64,000 bases of DNA from Phocaeicola_A sp036804505 (GCA_036804505.1 DAIRSI010000008.1:1-64000), one strand, 5' to 3'. Shown: positions 25,921 to 36,010, counted from the first letter of the stretch. Numbers and translations are program-made. Notes: generated by a model not told the origin, from the letters alone.

Positions 25921-26499
25921 TTATTCACAAATCATGGAAAAACCTGGTATTTTATCGAACGCTGTACTTAAATCCATAACTACGCCTTCGTTTAGTACAG
26001 AATTTTCACCATCCTTATTCTTGATAGAGCAAACGTGATAAATATGGCCCATGTTTTCTGAATCTATAGTAACTTCAAAATAATCACCTGAATCACTTAA
26101 AATTTCTATACGTCCAGAATCTTGTGCGAAATTTACCTCTTCACCGTCAATAGCCTTTGAATAATTCAGGACTACAACATTAGCAGTATCTATTTCATTG
26201 AGACTTGCAATATTTATCTGTTCTATAGATTCTCCACCTTCAGCTGGCTCAGGCTCATCACCCTTGTGCAGCATATATGGAAATTTATCCAATGAACCTA
26301 GATCGGATTTTTTCTGACGAAATGCTGATGAGAATACACCTCCGTTTGTTCCATCCTTCTTTGTGAAGAATATACAAAGATCAAGGTCTGTACTTGACTG
26401 CCAAAGCAGTTTAACCTTGAGTAGCCCCGTGAATGTGAATTCTGCAGGCTTCTCTTTCCGACGGAGAACAATTTTCTTTTTAAGTTGAACTTCTGACAT
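25921..26499 (-). CDS. TerD-family protein (first copy)
   Basis: 192 residues with the same plan as its paralogue: N-terminal LKKKIVLRRKEK, the TerD strand WQSSTDLDLCIFFTKKDGT, GVFSSAF, HKGDE in place of HLGDN, and EQINIASLNEIDTANVVVL. The C-terminal half (FEVTIDSENMGHIYHVCSIK, then DLSTAFDKIPGFSMIC) is shared by the pair but not by short TerD proteins. It starts 11 bases after the Hsp70-TPR gene. Replacement of the GDN asparagine by Glu suggests the two copies bind metal differently. Confidence 0.82.
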   Translation of the reverse strand: MSEVQLKKKIVLRRKEKPAEFTFTGLLKVKLLWQSSTDLDLCIFFTKKDGTNGGVFSSAFRQKKSDLGSLDKFPYMLHKGDEPEPAEGGESIEQINIASLNEIDTANVVVLNYSKAIDGEEVNFAQDSGRIEILSDSGDYFEVTIDSENMGHIYHVCSIKNKDGENSVLNEGVVMDLSTAFDKIPGFSMICE

Positions 26500-26510
26500 A
26501 ATTTATATTA

Positions 26511-29096
26511 TTAGTTTTTTTTAAAATTAAAATCATCATTAGATACCTTTTTCGAAACTATCTGAGTAGTACTTGAAGTCGTTTTTCCAACTTCTCCAAA
26601 GTCTTCATCAAAGAAATCTTTTTTCTTAGTCTCCACTTTTGTTTTGAGTGGTGCTTGTGGCTTTGTTTTACGGTTTGTACGTTTCTTTTGCTGAACATCC
26701 CACTCAAACTCCTCAAGTGATATCGACTCTTCTTCTGGTTGACTAAAACCTTTTATTATTTTACGATGATCTTTGTGTGTATCTGATTTCTGACTATATT
26801 CTGTGTCAACAATATCCTTTTGAATGCTCTGACTTTGCTTGACTATTCGTGCGCTTTCTGCTTCATCTTCTTTTTGAAAAATCAATTGATTTAGACCTTT
26901 AACTTTTTCTTGATGAGAAGGGTCAAGATTCATTTTTCTAAGTTGATTCAATTTCGCTCTAGCATCGCTGAAATCAGATGAAAGAATTAAGTCCTTGATC
27001 TCTGCTATTGTGAAATCAAGTTCTTTAATTACGTTTTGAGCTTCTAAGCGTTCATTACCCTTTTTGAGCTTATCCAATATTGCAGAGTCTTCTTTTATTG
27101 CAAGCGACTCTTTGCACAGCATGACTAGGGTATTCCAATCTTCGCTCCATTGTGCTGCTTCGATTTTCGCATTAATATTTCGAAGATTTTTTTCTTCTTC
27201 TTCTTTCTTTTCTTGTTTATGACGGATATCTGCAATGCGAACACTCCATTTGCGAGAATTCGTAAAATCAACTTCTATCAATTCATTACAAGCGCAAATA
27301 GCATCATCATATCGACCATCGTCTAAAGATTTATTTAAAATAGTAGATAATTCGCTAACTTTCCTATTTACTGCGCTTTGTTCTTTTGCTATCTTCGCCT
27401 CACGTTCAACAATTTCTTTATCGTCAACATCGAGAAGTTTTGCTTTATTCAACTCTTGTTGAGCTTCTGAATAAGCTTTCTGAGCAAAAAACAAGTCTGC
27501 ACGATCAAGATAACGTTCCAGCTCTTTAGCACATTTTATATGACGAATAGCTTCTTCTTTTATGCGTTGTGCATTTGAAGAGTCTTTGTCAAAACTGAGC
27601 GCTTCCTCTGCTTTTTGTTTAGCCAATTCATAATCTTTTTCATCAAGAGCCAACTTAGCCTGCTGGATTTTTTCCTTATAATTATCACGTATTACAGAAA
27701 ACTCTGCTTTTCTTCTCAAAGCCTCTTGGTGCATTTTAGTGGCTTCGTCGTCATTTTGGCGTAAGCTTAAAGCTATTCCAAAATATTCTGCCATTTGATC
27801 GTAGTCATGTTCTTTCTCTGCATTATACCCTTTGTCCATTGCATCTTTATACTTACGGTCAGCTTCAATTCTGTTTTGTTCTGCTTTAGTTCGTTGTTCC
27901 TCTTCTTCTATAGCTTTTGACGCAGCAGCCGCTTCTTCTTCCGCAAGTTTAATTCTATGAAGTTCAGTTTCAGCATTGGCACGTAAGGAGTCTTTTTCCA
28001 AAGAAAATTGGCTACAATCAATAAAGTTATATGCTCCAACTAATGATGAAAGTTCCGAATCTTTATAACACAGAATCTCATTATTTTTCAAGTTGTAATG
28101 GTTGCTGAGTTCTGAGGTAAACTGAGAGTTTGTAAAAGTATTACCTAACAATATAACAGCCTTAATCTGATCATGGCTTATATTATTGTCCTTTACAAAT
28201 TGAACAATTACATTGATTATATCCGTTACTATTTTCTTCGTTCGCTCATCAATCTTAGCTTTTTGTACTGAAACAGAATATGCTTTATATGGATCTTTTG
28301 ATAATGTAATACCTGTTAACTGTATTGGAATACGATTACGAGCGGTAGAAAGTTTAATAAGCCATTCATCTACGTATTGCGTCATACGTAGATATTCAGC
28401 CTCTCGTTCTTCTGATGTTTTTAAGAATTGTTCTTTATCGTTGATATTGTCAACAACATGCTCAACAAGTGCACGACTCCGAACATCTGTACCTAATCCT
28501 AAAATTTGATCTTCGTTTTCACGCAAGAACAAGTCATCTGATTTTTGATACAGAGAGTAGTGGAGGTTTTCGTTACATGCATTGAGCACAATATAATAGC
28601 CCGCATCTACAAATCCGGCTTTCATGCTTGCATATTCTAATGCGAGTAAACCAATCCTAGCTGTGCTTTCTTTGATTACAAAGCCATAAGCTTTTAATTC
28701 ATTCAAGAATACAAAACGAGCTGGTAAGGAAATGTCTTTTGAAAATGAAATATAAGTAGAAATGTCAGTATCTTCTTCTAAATCTTTTTTGATATCATCA
28801 AAAATACCAGAATCCTTAAATATAGATTCCATTGGCTGAGGACGATTAAACTTTATATATTTCTCAGAAGAACTAGTAATCTTTGAAAATACATCACCAT
28901 AGTAGTGTACCTCATTGTTGCGAAATTTTGCTTGAAAACCCTTGCCATATGAGATTTCATTATTTGCGACATCTTCATAAAAATAAAGCCAAATCCTATC
29001 TTCTTTATTGGGAAGTTTTACAGAACGAGTTATACCGTCGGTGCTAACAGCACCAACGATATACCACTTGTCTATGTAAAGAGCTAACGATTTCAT
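26511..29096 (-). CDS. Degenerate Hsp70/actin-like protein with coiled coil and TPRs
   Basis: 861 residues. The first ~360 look like a worn Hsp70/actin fold: AVILLGNTFTNSQFTSEL (313-330) followed by DSELSSLVGAYNF copies the adenosine motif and final helix of DnaK-like proteins, but the Gly-rich phosphate loops are not evident. A Glu/Ala-rich coiled coil runs from about 375 to 425, TPR-like helices to about 720, then a Lys/Ser-rich tail. It is probably a cytoplasmic scaffold, perhaps without ATPase activity. It lies 17 bases after the SrfB-like gene. Confidence 0.65.
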   Translation of the reverse strand: MKSLALYIDKWYIVGAVSTDGITRSVKLPNKEDRIWLYFYEDVANNEISYGKGFQAKFRNNEVHYYGDVFSKITSSSEKYIKFNRPQPMESIFKDSGIFDDIKKDLEEDTDISTYISFSKDISLPARFVFLNELKAYGFVIKESTARIGLLALEYASMKAGFVDAGYYIVLNACNENLHYSLYQKSDDLFLRENEDQILGLGTDVRSRALVEHVVDNINDKEQFLKTSEEREAEYLRMTQYVDEWLIKLSTARNRIPIQLTGITLSKDPYKAYSVSVQKAKIDERTKKIVTDIINVIVQFVKDNNISHDQIKAVILLGNTFTNSQFTSELSNHYNLKNNEILCYKDSELSSLVGAYNFIDCSQFSLEKDSLRANAETELHRIKLAEEEAAAASKAIEEEEQRTKAEQNRIEADRKYKDAMDKGYNAEKEHDYDQMAEYFGIALSLRQNDDEATKMHQEALRRKAEFSVIRDNYKEKIQQAKLALDEKDYELAKQKAEEALSFDKDSSNAQRIKEEAIRHIKCAKELERYLDRADLFFAQKAYSEAQQELNKAKLLDVDDKEIVEREAKIAKEQSAVNRKVSELSTILNKSLDDGRYDDAICACNELIEVDFTNSRKWSVRIADIRHKQEKKEEEEKNLRNINAKIEAAQWSEDWNTLVMLCKESLAIKEDSAILDKLKKGNERLEAQNVIKELDFTIAEIKDLILSSDFSDARAKLNQLRKMNLDPSHQEKVKGLNQLIFQKEDEAESARIVKQSQSIQKDIVDTEYSQKSDTHKDHRKIIKGFSQPEEESISLEEFEWDVQQKKRTNRKTKPQAPLKTKVETKKKDFFDEDFGEVGKTTSSTTQIVSKKVSNDDFNFKKN

Positions 29097-29113
29097 ATAG
29101 TCAAAATTCTATC

Positions 29114-32100
29114 TTACTGATTGAAGGCTTTTCTGATAAGAGTGCTAAGGAAGCAGATACCTTCAGCAATAATGATTGGTTGATGATAACGGAAACCATC
29201 TCCAGTCCTTGCTTTTTCTTTGGCTTTCTTATACTCACGGTCATTATTACAAATGAAGCTGGCAATCTTGCTTGAAAGATCATCAAGATCATCACGTAAC
29301 TCACTATCAGCCTTTGCATACATTTTAGTTTTTTGGCTAACAAACTCTATGAAAATATTCATAAATGTTTCGAAGTTCGTAATACCTGAGAAGTCGAAAT
29401 TACCCATATCATCAGCAAAATAATCACCTGTAAGCTCATCTTCAACGGAAAGTGTTTTCATATTACCTCCAGGAACGAGATATTTTACGCCGATTTCACC
29501 GCAAATGTCGCGGTCTTCTGCTTTCATTTTCTTCACAACATCTTTTGGATCACAAAGTCCTTTTGCGACCTCTGCCTTATTATCAACCTCTATCTCATCA
29601 CGATATTTAACAATAAGCTCTCTATTAATTACGCACTTGACTCCTGCATTCAAGCAAGTCGCATAGTATTCACGTGTTGCACGACTTCCTGCAGAATTAC
29701 GTAACCAATGAAATATCCTTCCGCCCTTTCCAAAGCTCAGAATGTCGACACGTTCTATATTGTCTAAGTTATTCTCTTTAAGAGCCTTGCCAATCAACAT
29801 TCCTGAGTAGTATAGAAGAAGACCTGTAACATAAGCAGGAATAGTAAATGCAAACTTTGCATCACGATCAATTGTTTCGTAGAAATTATTGTAATCCTCA
29901 CTTGTCTTTAACTGGTCGAAGATATTGTTCAAATAGTATGGAGCCTTGTTCGGTTCTGTTAATACATCATTGATGTTAGAAACGTAAACAGTTTTTTGAT
30001 TACTTTCATGGAAGTTTACAAGTGCTTGACGAAATGTTTCTGACTTTATTATAGCATCGAAAAAGACGCCAGCCGCCAAGCGGACGGAGCTTTCACGATA
30101 CAACGAAGCTTTATTCCCATTTGTTGGATCTTTAGCAAGAAGAAGAATATCACTGGTACTACCACCAACATCAATTCCCAGAAACATATTATTACCAGCC
30201 AACCCAAAGTCTTGAGATAGAGCAAAACTACATACTGCTTCGGCTTCTGTTGGGAAGTCTTCATTGATTGTAGGTCTTCGACCTGTTGTTATCGGATTGA
30301 TTTTAATAAGGTCATTAAATATCTTGTCGTAGTCATTTATGTCTGATTCCATCATAGAACCAGGATGACTCCAACTTATCTCTTCTGGACGAATCCTATT
30401 TTTATATAAATATGCACATGCTTGCAACCAGATCGATTTTAAGTAAGCTCTTTTCTTTTCAAGTCCCTTCTGATTATCTAGCCACTTCATGTTATAGTGT
30501 AATGTTCCGGCCTGAGTTTTAATCTGAAACTCATCCATTTCACGAACTACTACATTCGGACGGTTTACAGGTACACCGCCTGCAACCTCTTCTGACTGAT
30601 TGTAGCAGTTGTAGCGGGAGTCATGTTCATGCAGCCACGACTTTAACTGACCATTTTCCGCTGGGTAATTTGTAAAAAACAGCAGTTCATCATTGCCCGC
30701 ATTAGCTCGTTTGTCATCGTTTTCATTGCCTACTAGAACTGCACGATTATTTTCGAATCTAATAGGCATTGCCCCACGATCATTGGCATTATAGTAAATA
30801 CAAGTGTTATTACTACCAAAATCAATTCCTACAATAGCAGAACTATTCATGTCTACAGATGTTAAGTCTTTTACGACATTGTGACGGAGCATTAAAAAGC
30901 CTGCACGCTCGTCATGTCCACTCTTCTGTATGGTTGCAATCAGTCCTTCAAATGGTTTATCAGAAGCTATAATGTTATATTTAGGAAGCTCTTCTCCTTG
31001 ACCTGCAGGATATGTAATTAATGGTTTAATGTTCACACATATATCTTCGTTTGGCGCCGGCGTATATGCAGGAGTAAGGAAGTTAAGGCCACCATCAAGA
31101 AGAATCTGACCATTATGCTTGAAGATAGGTTGGAATTTATTTTTTGAATCAGCTGTGAATTCTGTATAGAGGTAATATTTATTCCATTTGTCTGATACGA
31201 AATTAGGCCACATGATTACTCTGCCCATATCCTCCATCCAATCAATTTGGTACTCACGTGTATTGAGTGTAACGCTTTCACCGTCAATCTCTACAACCAT
31301 AGTAACAGATAGAATATCCCCATTGTCACTAATTGAAGCAGAAAGATGACTATTTCCACCTGCTGTGTAATCAAGCAATTCTCCAAGCCTGTTCTTGAAA
31401 ATATCAATACCCATTTCAGAAAGAGGTATAGTAAAATAGCATATAGATCCAGAATGTAAGTCTTTTACTTGAAGGTAGTATACTGGAGCTTCTGAACGTT
31501 TTTGTCGCTGGTTTGAATCTTCAGCCCATCCAAGGATATAGCCATCAGAACTAAGCAAATTCTGAATATCTCCAATTTTTTGGTAAGGCACAGTAACCTG
31601 TTCTCCACTACTATATGTGAATGTATAGTCTGGTTTCATGTAGACAGGAACATCACTTTTGAAAAGTATAGTAAATGGGCACGATAATGTTCCATATGAT
31701 GGAATTGGTCCCTTATCGCGTAGTTTGCCATTCGCTTGTTTCGTAATATCGTTTTCCCAATCTCGGCTCATATTCTTAAACCCTTTGAGCTCAATTGGAT
31801 TGATGTCATTTCTCAAAAGATTAATTGTCTTTTCAAACGTATCAAGATTTCCATTGAAATTCTTGAGGAACAAATATAACTTTTGAAGTTGATCAGGGTT
31901 TAGATATGGCATTGGGTCTTCTAATTTACCATTGCGATACCAACTAATATCAGAAGTTCCCGTAAGGTTACTATAGTTGACTGACGTAAAAACACCAGTA
32001 AAAGGAGATGTTCCACCAATTAACTGGTCTTTATAATAAATCAAATGTATGAATGGCTGTGCGTCTGGATCTTTTGTCAGTTGATCTTGATTACTCCAAA

Positions 32101-32518
32101 TATCCTTATCATTAAATAACATACGACCGAATGCGGCAGCAATATCATAATCACCCCCTTTGACATTCATAGTTATTGGTTTCGAAATTCGAATACGATC
32201 AGAATGAAGTGCCATCAGTGCAATGAGACCTCTCCATTCGCCATGAAGCATCTCATAGTATTGAGTTAAACCTGAGTTGGATATGTTAGGATCAGGACAA
32301 GCTAATGTATCTAGTGCAAACTTAAATAGTCTTGCTCGTGCCCAAGGAGTCGGAACTCCTGATATAAGAGCGGCAATCTTATCTGCACTTACATCCTCAA
32401 GAATCTTACCAGTCTGTATTCCTTGTATATAGGAAGATGCCATGTTAAGGTCGTTCCAATTACCTTGTGTGCCAGTTGTAAGAGTTGTATAACTCTTTAT
32501 CAATAAAGCTTTAGACAT
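29114..32518 (-). CDS. Giant SrfB-like actin/Hsp70-fold ATPase
   Basis: 1134 residues. Residues 1-560 are an N-terminal region I do not recognise. From about 562 there is a complete actin-type ATPase: phosphate-1 VGIDFGSNNTCIYYN (563-577), phosphate-2 FLGIDVGGSTSDILLLA (779-795) and an adenosine-type loop ILSFGKGGRIFHWL (925-938). The size and split resemble virulence factor SrfB, an Hsp70-like protein seen with Ter-type systems; the family name is tentative, the ATPase motifs are clear. It sits between the tubulin-like and Hsp70-TPR genes with 11- and 17-base gaps. Confidence 0.75.
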   Translation of the reverse strand: MSKALLIKSYTTLTTGTQGNWNDLNMASSYIQGIQTGKILEDVSADKIAALISGVPTPWARARLFKFALDTLACPDPNISNSGLTQYYEMLHGEWRGLIALMALHSDRIRISKPITMNVKGGDYDIAAAFGRMLFNDKDIWSNQDQLTKDPDAQPFIHLIYYKDQLIGGTSPFTGVFTSVNYSNLTGTSDISWYRNGKLEDPMPYLNPDQLQKLYLFLKNFNGNLDTFEKTINLLRNDINPIELKGFKNMSRDWENDITKQANGKLRDKGPIPSYGTLSCPFTILFKSDVPVYMKPDYTFTYSSGEQVTVPYQKIGDIQNLLSSDGYILGWAEDSNQRQKRSEAPVYYLQVKDLHSGSICYFTIPLSEMGIDIFKNRLGELLDYTAGGNSHLSASISDNGDILSVTMVVEIDGESVTLNTREYQIDWMEDMGRVIMWPNFVSDKWNKYYLYTEFTADSKNKFQPIFKHNGQILLDGGLNFLTPAYTPAPNEDICVNIKPLITYPAGQGEELPKYNIIASDKPFEGLIATIQKSGHDERAGFLMLRHNVVKDLTSVDMNSSAIVGIDFGSNNTCIYYNANDRGAMPIRFENNRAVLVGNENDDKRANAGNDELLFFTNYPAENGQLKSWLHEHDSRYNCYNQSEEVAGGVPVNRPNVVVREMDEFQIKTQAGTLHYNMKWLDNQKGLEKKRAYLKSIWLQACAYLYKNRIRPEEISWSHPGSMMESDINDYDKIFNDLIKINPITTGRRPTINEDFPTEAEAVCSFALSQDFGLAGNNMFLGIDVGGSTSDILLLAKDPTNGNKASLYRESSVRLAAGVFFDAIIKSETFRQALVNFHESNQKTVYVSNINDVLTEPNKAPYYLNNIFDQLKTSEDYNNFYETIDRDAKFAFTIPAYVTGLLLYYSGMLIGKALKENNLDNIERVDILSFGKGGRIFHWLRNSAGSRATREYYATCLNAGVKCVINRELIVKYRDEIEVDNKAEVAKGLCDPKDVVKKMKAEDRDICGEIGVKYLVPGGNMKTLSVEDELTGDYFADDMGNFDFSGITNFETFMNIFIEFVSQKTKMYAKADSELRDDLDDLSSKIASFICNNDREYKKAKEKARTGDGFRYHQPIIIAEGICFLSTLIRKAFNQ

Positions 32519-32529
32519 AGCGATGTGAT

Positions 32530-34146
32530 TTAATTTATATTATATATTTTGCAAAGCGTATCATAAACTATTTTGTAGAAACGCTCACCTGTATTTGTAA
32601 TAGTAGTTGGAGCTCCGTTGTGCAACTGCTCAATGAATTTTTTCTTAAATGTGTCGAATCTTGAACCGAAAAATCCAACAGAGAACGTCCAATCCTTTCC
32701 GACACCTTCATTGCGATATAGATTCTTATTCCAATCGTATTTACTCAGCTCCTTCATTGTATGAAATGCAAAGAGTTTAGGATTAAACAAGAAGTTGTCA
32801 TTACTACCTGCAGAACGCCACAATTGGCGAATCCAACCTTCCGCCAATTCTCCATTTACATTTCGAACATTCAGTAGACGGAAATATTTTTTAAGATATT
32901 CTACTTGGTTGACATCAATTCCATCGAAGCCTGTGATTTCTTCCTGTTTCCCACATCTTACACTCTCAACGAAGTCGTTATCTGGATCATTGCAGAGGAA
33001 AGAAAAAGCTATTAGCATACCAAACTTTTTGGCAAAGTCCTTGTCATAGTTATTTATATTCCCAACAAAATCTTTGAATTCCAATTTACCATTACTCTCA
33101 ATTGAACGATAAACATAGTCTGTAGAGTGATTAGCTTTACTGGTTTTAAGATGATCTATATCAACATGATAAAAATCTAGTGCTGCACAAGCCGCAAGAA
33201 GTTCAATATAGTGGGAGTCGTTCTTCTGTTGTTCGCCGCCCGTAATTGTTTGGGTGATTTTATCTTTTTCGCGAACCATAGGATCCCAACCTTGCCCGTC
33301 TGTGCCCATCATATAAAAACGCTGATAGGTGCTTTTGACTGTAGTGTCGTCATCGTAAAACATCATTGCTACTTGTGAATTTAATGAAAATTTATCACTA
33401 GTAGCAATAATCTTTTGATTTGACAATTCATCAGCAGAAGGAGCTTTAAAACTAAAATATGCAGTAAGAAGAGTTGACGCAAAGTAAGCTCTCCCAAGTA
33501 TATTAGCAGCTCCATTACTAATGATACTTGCAGCTTCAGAAATGGCTTGAGGTATAATAGGTATGGAAGAAGCGCCAGTACCGCCAAAAACAGAGCCTAA
33601 AATAAAAACTTTGGGGTCACTGCCACCATTTGTGGCAGCAATAAGAACTTGAAGGAATTTCTTTAAATCACTATCTCTTCTGTCTCTTGCTGCTTCTATT
33701 ATAGAATGATACATCATCATTGAACCCAAATGTGTTTGGGCTCGATATCCATGACGAAGATTGAAATTTTCAACGTTGTTAGTTAACACAAGATCTGCGA
33801 GATCAGCTTCTTCTGGACAATTATACTTTGTGTTACCATAGTTAAAAACATCAATAAATGTACTCTTTGTTTCATAATTTGGACTGAACTCATAGTACTT
33901 AATGTCTGTAGAGAAAAACGTATCTGTCAGAGGTGTACGGTTTGCTTTATCTAAGTTTTTCGAATTTAAATAAGCATCCTTTACTTCTTTCAAACGAGAA
34001 AAATTTCCATTGTTTTTGTCGGTATCAAGTGCCAACAAGTGGATTTCAGTATCATCGAACATACCCATTGCACAGAGATGAATCATAGACTCTATACAAC
34101 GCATGCCGGTACCACCTATACCCATTACGAAATACTGTTTAGCCAT
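32530..34146 (-). CDS. Tubulin/FtsZ-like GTPase
   Basis: 538 residues. The N-terminus FVMGIGGTGMRCIESM (6-21) is a Rossmann-type loop, LLALDTDKNNGN (37-48) resembles the FtsZ ANTDAQAL segment, and VFGGTGASSIP (186-196) corresponds to the tubulin signature GGGTGSG. These match the bacterial 'tubulin-like' family (Tubulin_2 type) rather than FtsZ, and the chain is longer than FtsZ. It probably binds GTP and may polymerise. It is encoded right before the actin-like ATPase, so two cytoskeletal folds share one operon. Confidence 0.78.
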   Translation of the reverse strand: MAKQYFVMGIGGTGMRCIESMIHLCAMGMFDDTEIHLLALDTDKNNGNFSRLKEVKDAYLNSKNLDKANRTPLTDTFFSTDIKYYEFSPNYETKSTFIDVFNYGNTKYNCPEEADLADLVLTNNVENFNLRHGYRAQTHLGSMMMYHSIIEAARDRRDSDLKKFLQVLIAATNGGSDPKVFILGSVFGGTGASSIPIIPQAISEAASIISNGAANILGRAYFASTLLTAYFSFKAPSADELSNQKIIATSDKFSLNSQVAMMFYDDDTTVKSTYQRFYMMGTDGQGWDPMVREKDKITQTITGGEQQKNDSHYIELLAACAALDFYHVDIDHLKTSKANHSTDYVYRSIESNGKLEFKDFVGNINNYDKDFAKKFGMLIAFSFLCNDPDNDFVESVRCGKQEEITGFDGIDVNQVEYLKKYFRLLNVRNVNGELAEGWIRQLWRSAGSNDNFLFNPKLFAFHTMKELSKYDWNKNLYRNEGVGKDWTFSVGFFGSRFDTFKKKFIEQLHNGAPTTITNTGERFYKIVYDTLCKIYNIN

Positions 34147-34172
34147 AATCTTAGATATTATTGTTTTTAAGG

Positions 34173-34562
34173 TTATGCATTCTTTTCCTTACCAAGAATC
34201 GAACCGAATTTAGAATGACGGAAGACAAACATTACTATAAGACTTATAATAATAGAACCATTGATAGTAATTCCGAAACATTGCATGTTTGTATCTGAAA
34301 ACTGGCTCTGAAATGTAGTCTTTTTAATATAGCTCATCACATACAAGTTGTTATATAGCCAAAAGCCGATAGAGCCTATTGCTATAGAAATAATGAGCCA
34401 AATACGGCGAGTAATGTAGGACCGGTCGTTCCCACCACGATAAGAAGTGATATTCGCTAATAAAAATGCTACAGCGAAAATTGCAATGGCAACGATTGCT
34501 GCATAAACAAACGTGTCGTTTTGTAACTCATGGAGTTGGCCAATTGTTTGAATATTTCTCAT
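34173..34562 (-). CDS. Small three-helix membrane protein
   Basis: 129 residues with three hydrophobic helices: FVYAAIVAIAIFAVAFLLA (about 18-36), IWLIISIAIGSIGFWLYNNL (about 54-73) and ITINGSIIISLIVMFVF near the C-terminus. The segment between helices two and three is predicted outside. It lies between the lipoprotein and the tubulin-like gene and is probably the inner-membrane anchor of the complex. No family recognised. Confidence 0.65.
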   Translation of the reverse strand: MRNIQTIGQLHELQNDTFVYAAIVAIAIFAVAFLLANITSYRGGNDRSYITRRIWLIISIAIGSIGFWLYNNLYVMSYIKKTTFQSQFSDTNMQCFGITINGSIIISLIVMFVFRHSKFGSILGKEKNA

Positions 34563-34590
34563 TGTTTATATATTTTAATAATTTTCTAAA

Positions 34591-35970
34591 TTATTTCTGT
34601 TCACTTTTAATATAGATAGAATAGATGATTTGTCCCTTCATTTTTTCAAGAACCTTATCATCAGCAAGGCATTGTTTAATACTTGATGCAACAGATACAT
34701 TTTTTTCACCAGGTCTAGTAATTGATTCAAATTCGAACTGTCCTTCGTGCTGATCAAATATTGACTGAACATCGTCAATTACAACATCAAGTTTAAAGTA
34801 GTTATATGGTTTACCATTTAGAACACTAGGATCAAACCAATCTGAATTAAAGCTGATATTAATTTTACTATGTTTATTGAACTCTATGGGATCAATCTGC
34901 ATAAAGTTTTCAAGTTCAGAAAGCTTGTAATCTTCTTTTCCGGTTTTTTCTTTTGCTTCTTTAGCATTGAAAAAATCCGAATATTCTTGGTTGATATCAT
35001 ACACTTTAAGGCTGACGTTCTTGATTCGATAACAACCAAAAGAGTTCTTATCGAGTCCCATTTCTATAATAGGGGCTCCATTTTTTAGTGGCTCGCCAGT
35101 ATTTTCATCAATAGCATTTACTAACATATCTTCGATTGTTTTCCAATCACATCCATCCCAATCTTCAATTTCAAATGTTCCAAATCCCTTTGATTTGCTT
35201 TCAAGAATAGAATTTTGAATAGAAGAGTTATTACCATTACCCATCATTTGTGGGTGACTGGCAGAAATATGAAATTCGTCAACATCAGGAAATTGTGTAA
35301 AATCCACAGTTCTACGTATTCTATCATATATATTGTTGGACATCCTATCGTCAGTAAATAAAATATAAAATCGTTTCTTGTTATAGTTTTGACCATTATA
35401 TGGTTCTAAATAAGGCTCTGATATAACATGCACATCGTATCCTCTTAAAATCCACGTTTTAAAAGCATTTGCAAGGTATGGGTCATTATCGTGCCCTTTT
35501 GCCATGGTTTGGGTATAGTATTCACAATCCGAAATCAATACCGATTCAGAATTGCTTTGAGCCATCATTTCAGCAGCTTTAGCTAATTCTGCATAATTTA
35601 CTTCTTTTATGTTTCGAAGAAGTGTATATACCCCACCATTCACTGCCATGTCTTCCTTAGCAATCTGGTTACCTTTGATAGAATAGTATGCTGTAGTCTT
35701 ATTAACTAATGAAGCTTCTATATTTTGAAAAAATTGAGAATTTTGACCAAGATAGTTGCATGTAGAGTAGTCTACATAAAGATCAAGACTACCTTCTTTG
35801 AGAATATTTTCTTGTGGTTCAAAGTTTACTATATGAAACTCCGCAAGATGAGCTACACTTTCAGGGGTATCGACACGACTTGAGAAAAAACTACATGATG
35901 AAATGCTTATTGTAGCTGTAGCTCCAATAATTATCGTTTTTACGACATTAAGTAATCTTTTATTCTTCAT
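34591..35970 (-). CDS. Lipoprotein with possible VWA-like fold, first gene of the Ter-type operon
   Basis: 459 residues. The signal ends at SISSC (lipobox Cys 26). Residues 62-70 (LDLYVDYST) followed by an alternating strand-helix pattern (AYYSIKG, NYAELAKAAEMMAQ, SVLISDCEYY, ILRGYDVHVISEPY, RFYILFTDD) resemble a von Willebrand A/Rossmann fold with a DxS-type metal site; TerY-type VWA proteins occur in Ter systems. The fold call is from pattern only. Its start is 19 bases from the edge of the invertible segment, so it is the gene most directly under that switch. Confidence 0.6.
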   Translation of the reverse strand: MKNKRLLNVVKTIIIGATATISISSCSFFSSRVDTPESVAHLAEFHIVNFEPQENILKEGSLDLYVDYSTCNYLGQNSQFFQNIEASLVNKTTAYYSIKGNQIAKEDMAVNGGVYTLLRNIKEVNYAELAKAAEMMAQSNSESVLISDCEYYTQTMAKGHDNDPYLANAFKTWILRGYDVHVISEPYLEPYNGQNYNKKRFYILFTDDRMSNNIYDRIRRTVDFTQFPDVDEFHISASHPQMMGNGNNSSIQNSILESKSKGFGTFEIEDWDGCDWKTIEDMLVNAIDENTGEPLKNGAPIIEMGLDKNSFGCYRIKNVSLKVYDINQEYSDFFNAKEAKEKTGKEDYKLSELENFMQIDPIEFNKHSKINISFNSDWFDPSVLNGKPYNYFKLDVVIDDVQSIFDQHEGQFEFESITRPGEKNVSVASSIKQCLADDKVLEKMKGQIIYSIYIKSEQK

Positions 35971-35988
35971 ATTTATATCAGTTTAAAG

Positions 35989-36010
35989 TAGAAAATCTCC
36001 TCCGAAGAGT
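35989..36010 (+). repeat. Left inverted repeat of the invertible segment
   Basis: 22 bases, the perfect reverse complement of 36169-36190. It contains the imperfect dyad CTCCTCCGAAGAG, suitable as a recombinase core site. Confidence 0.85.
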
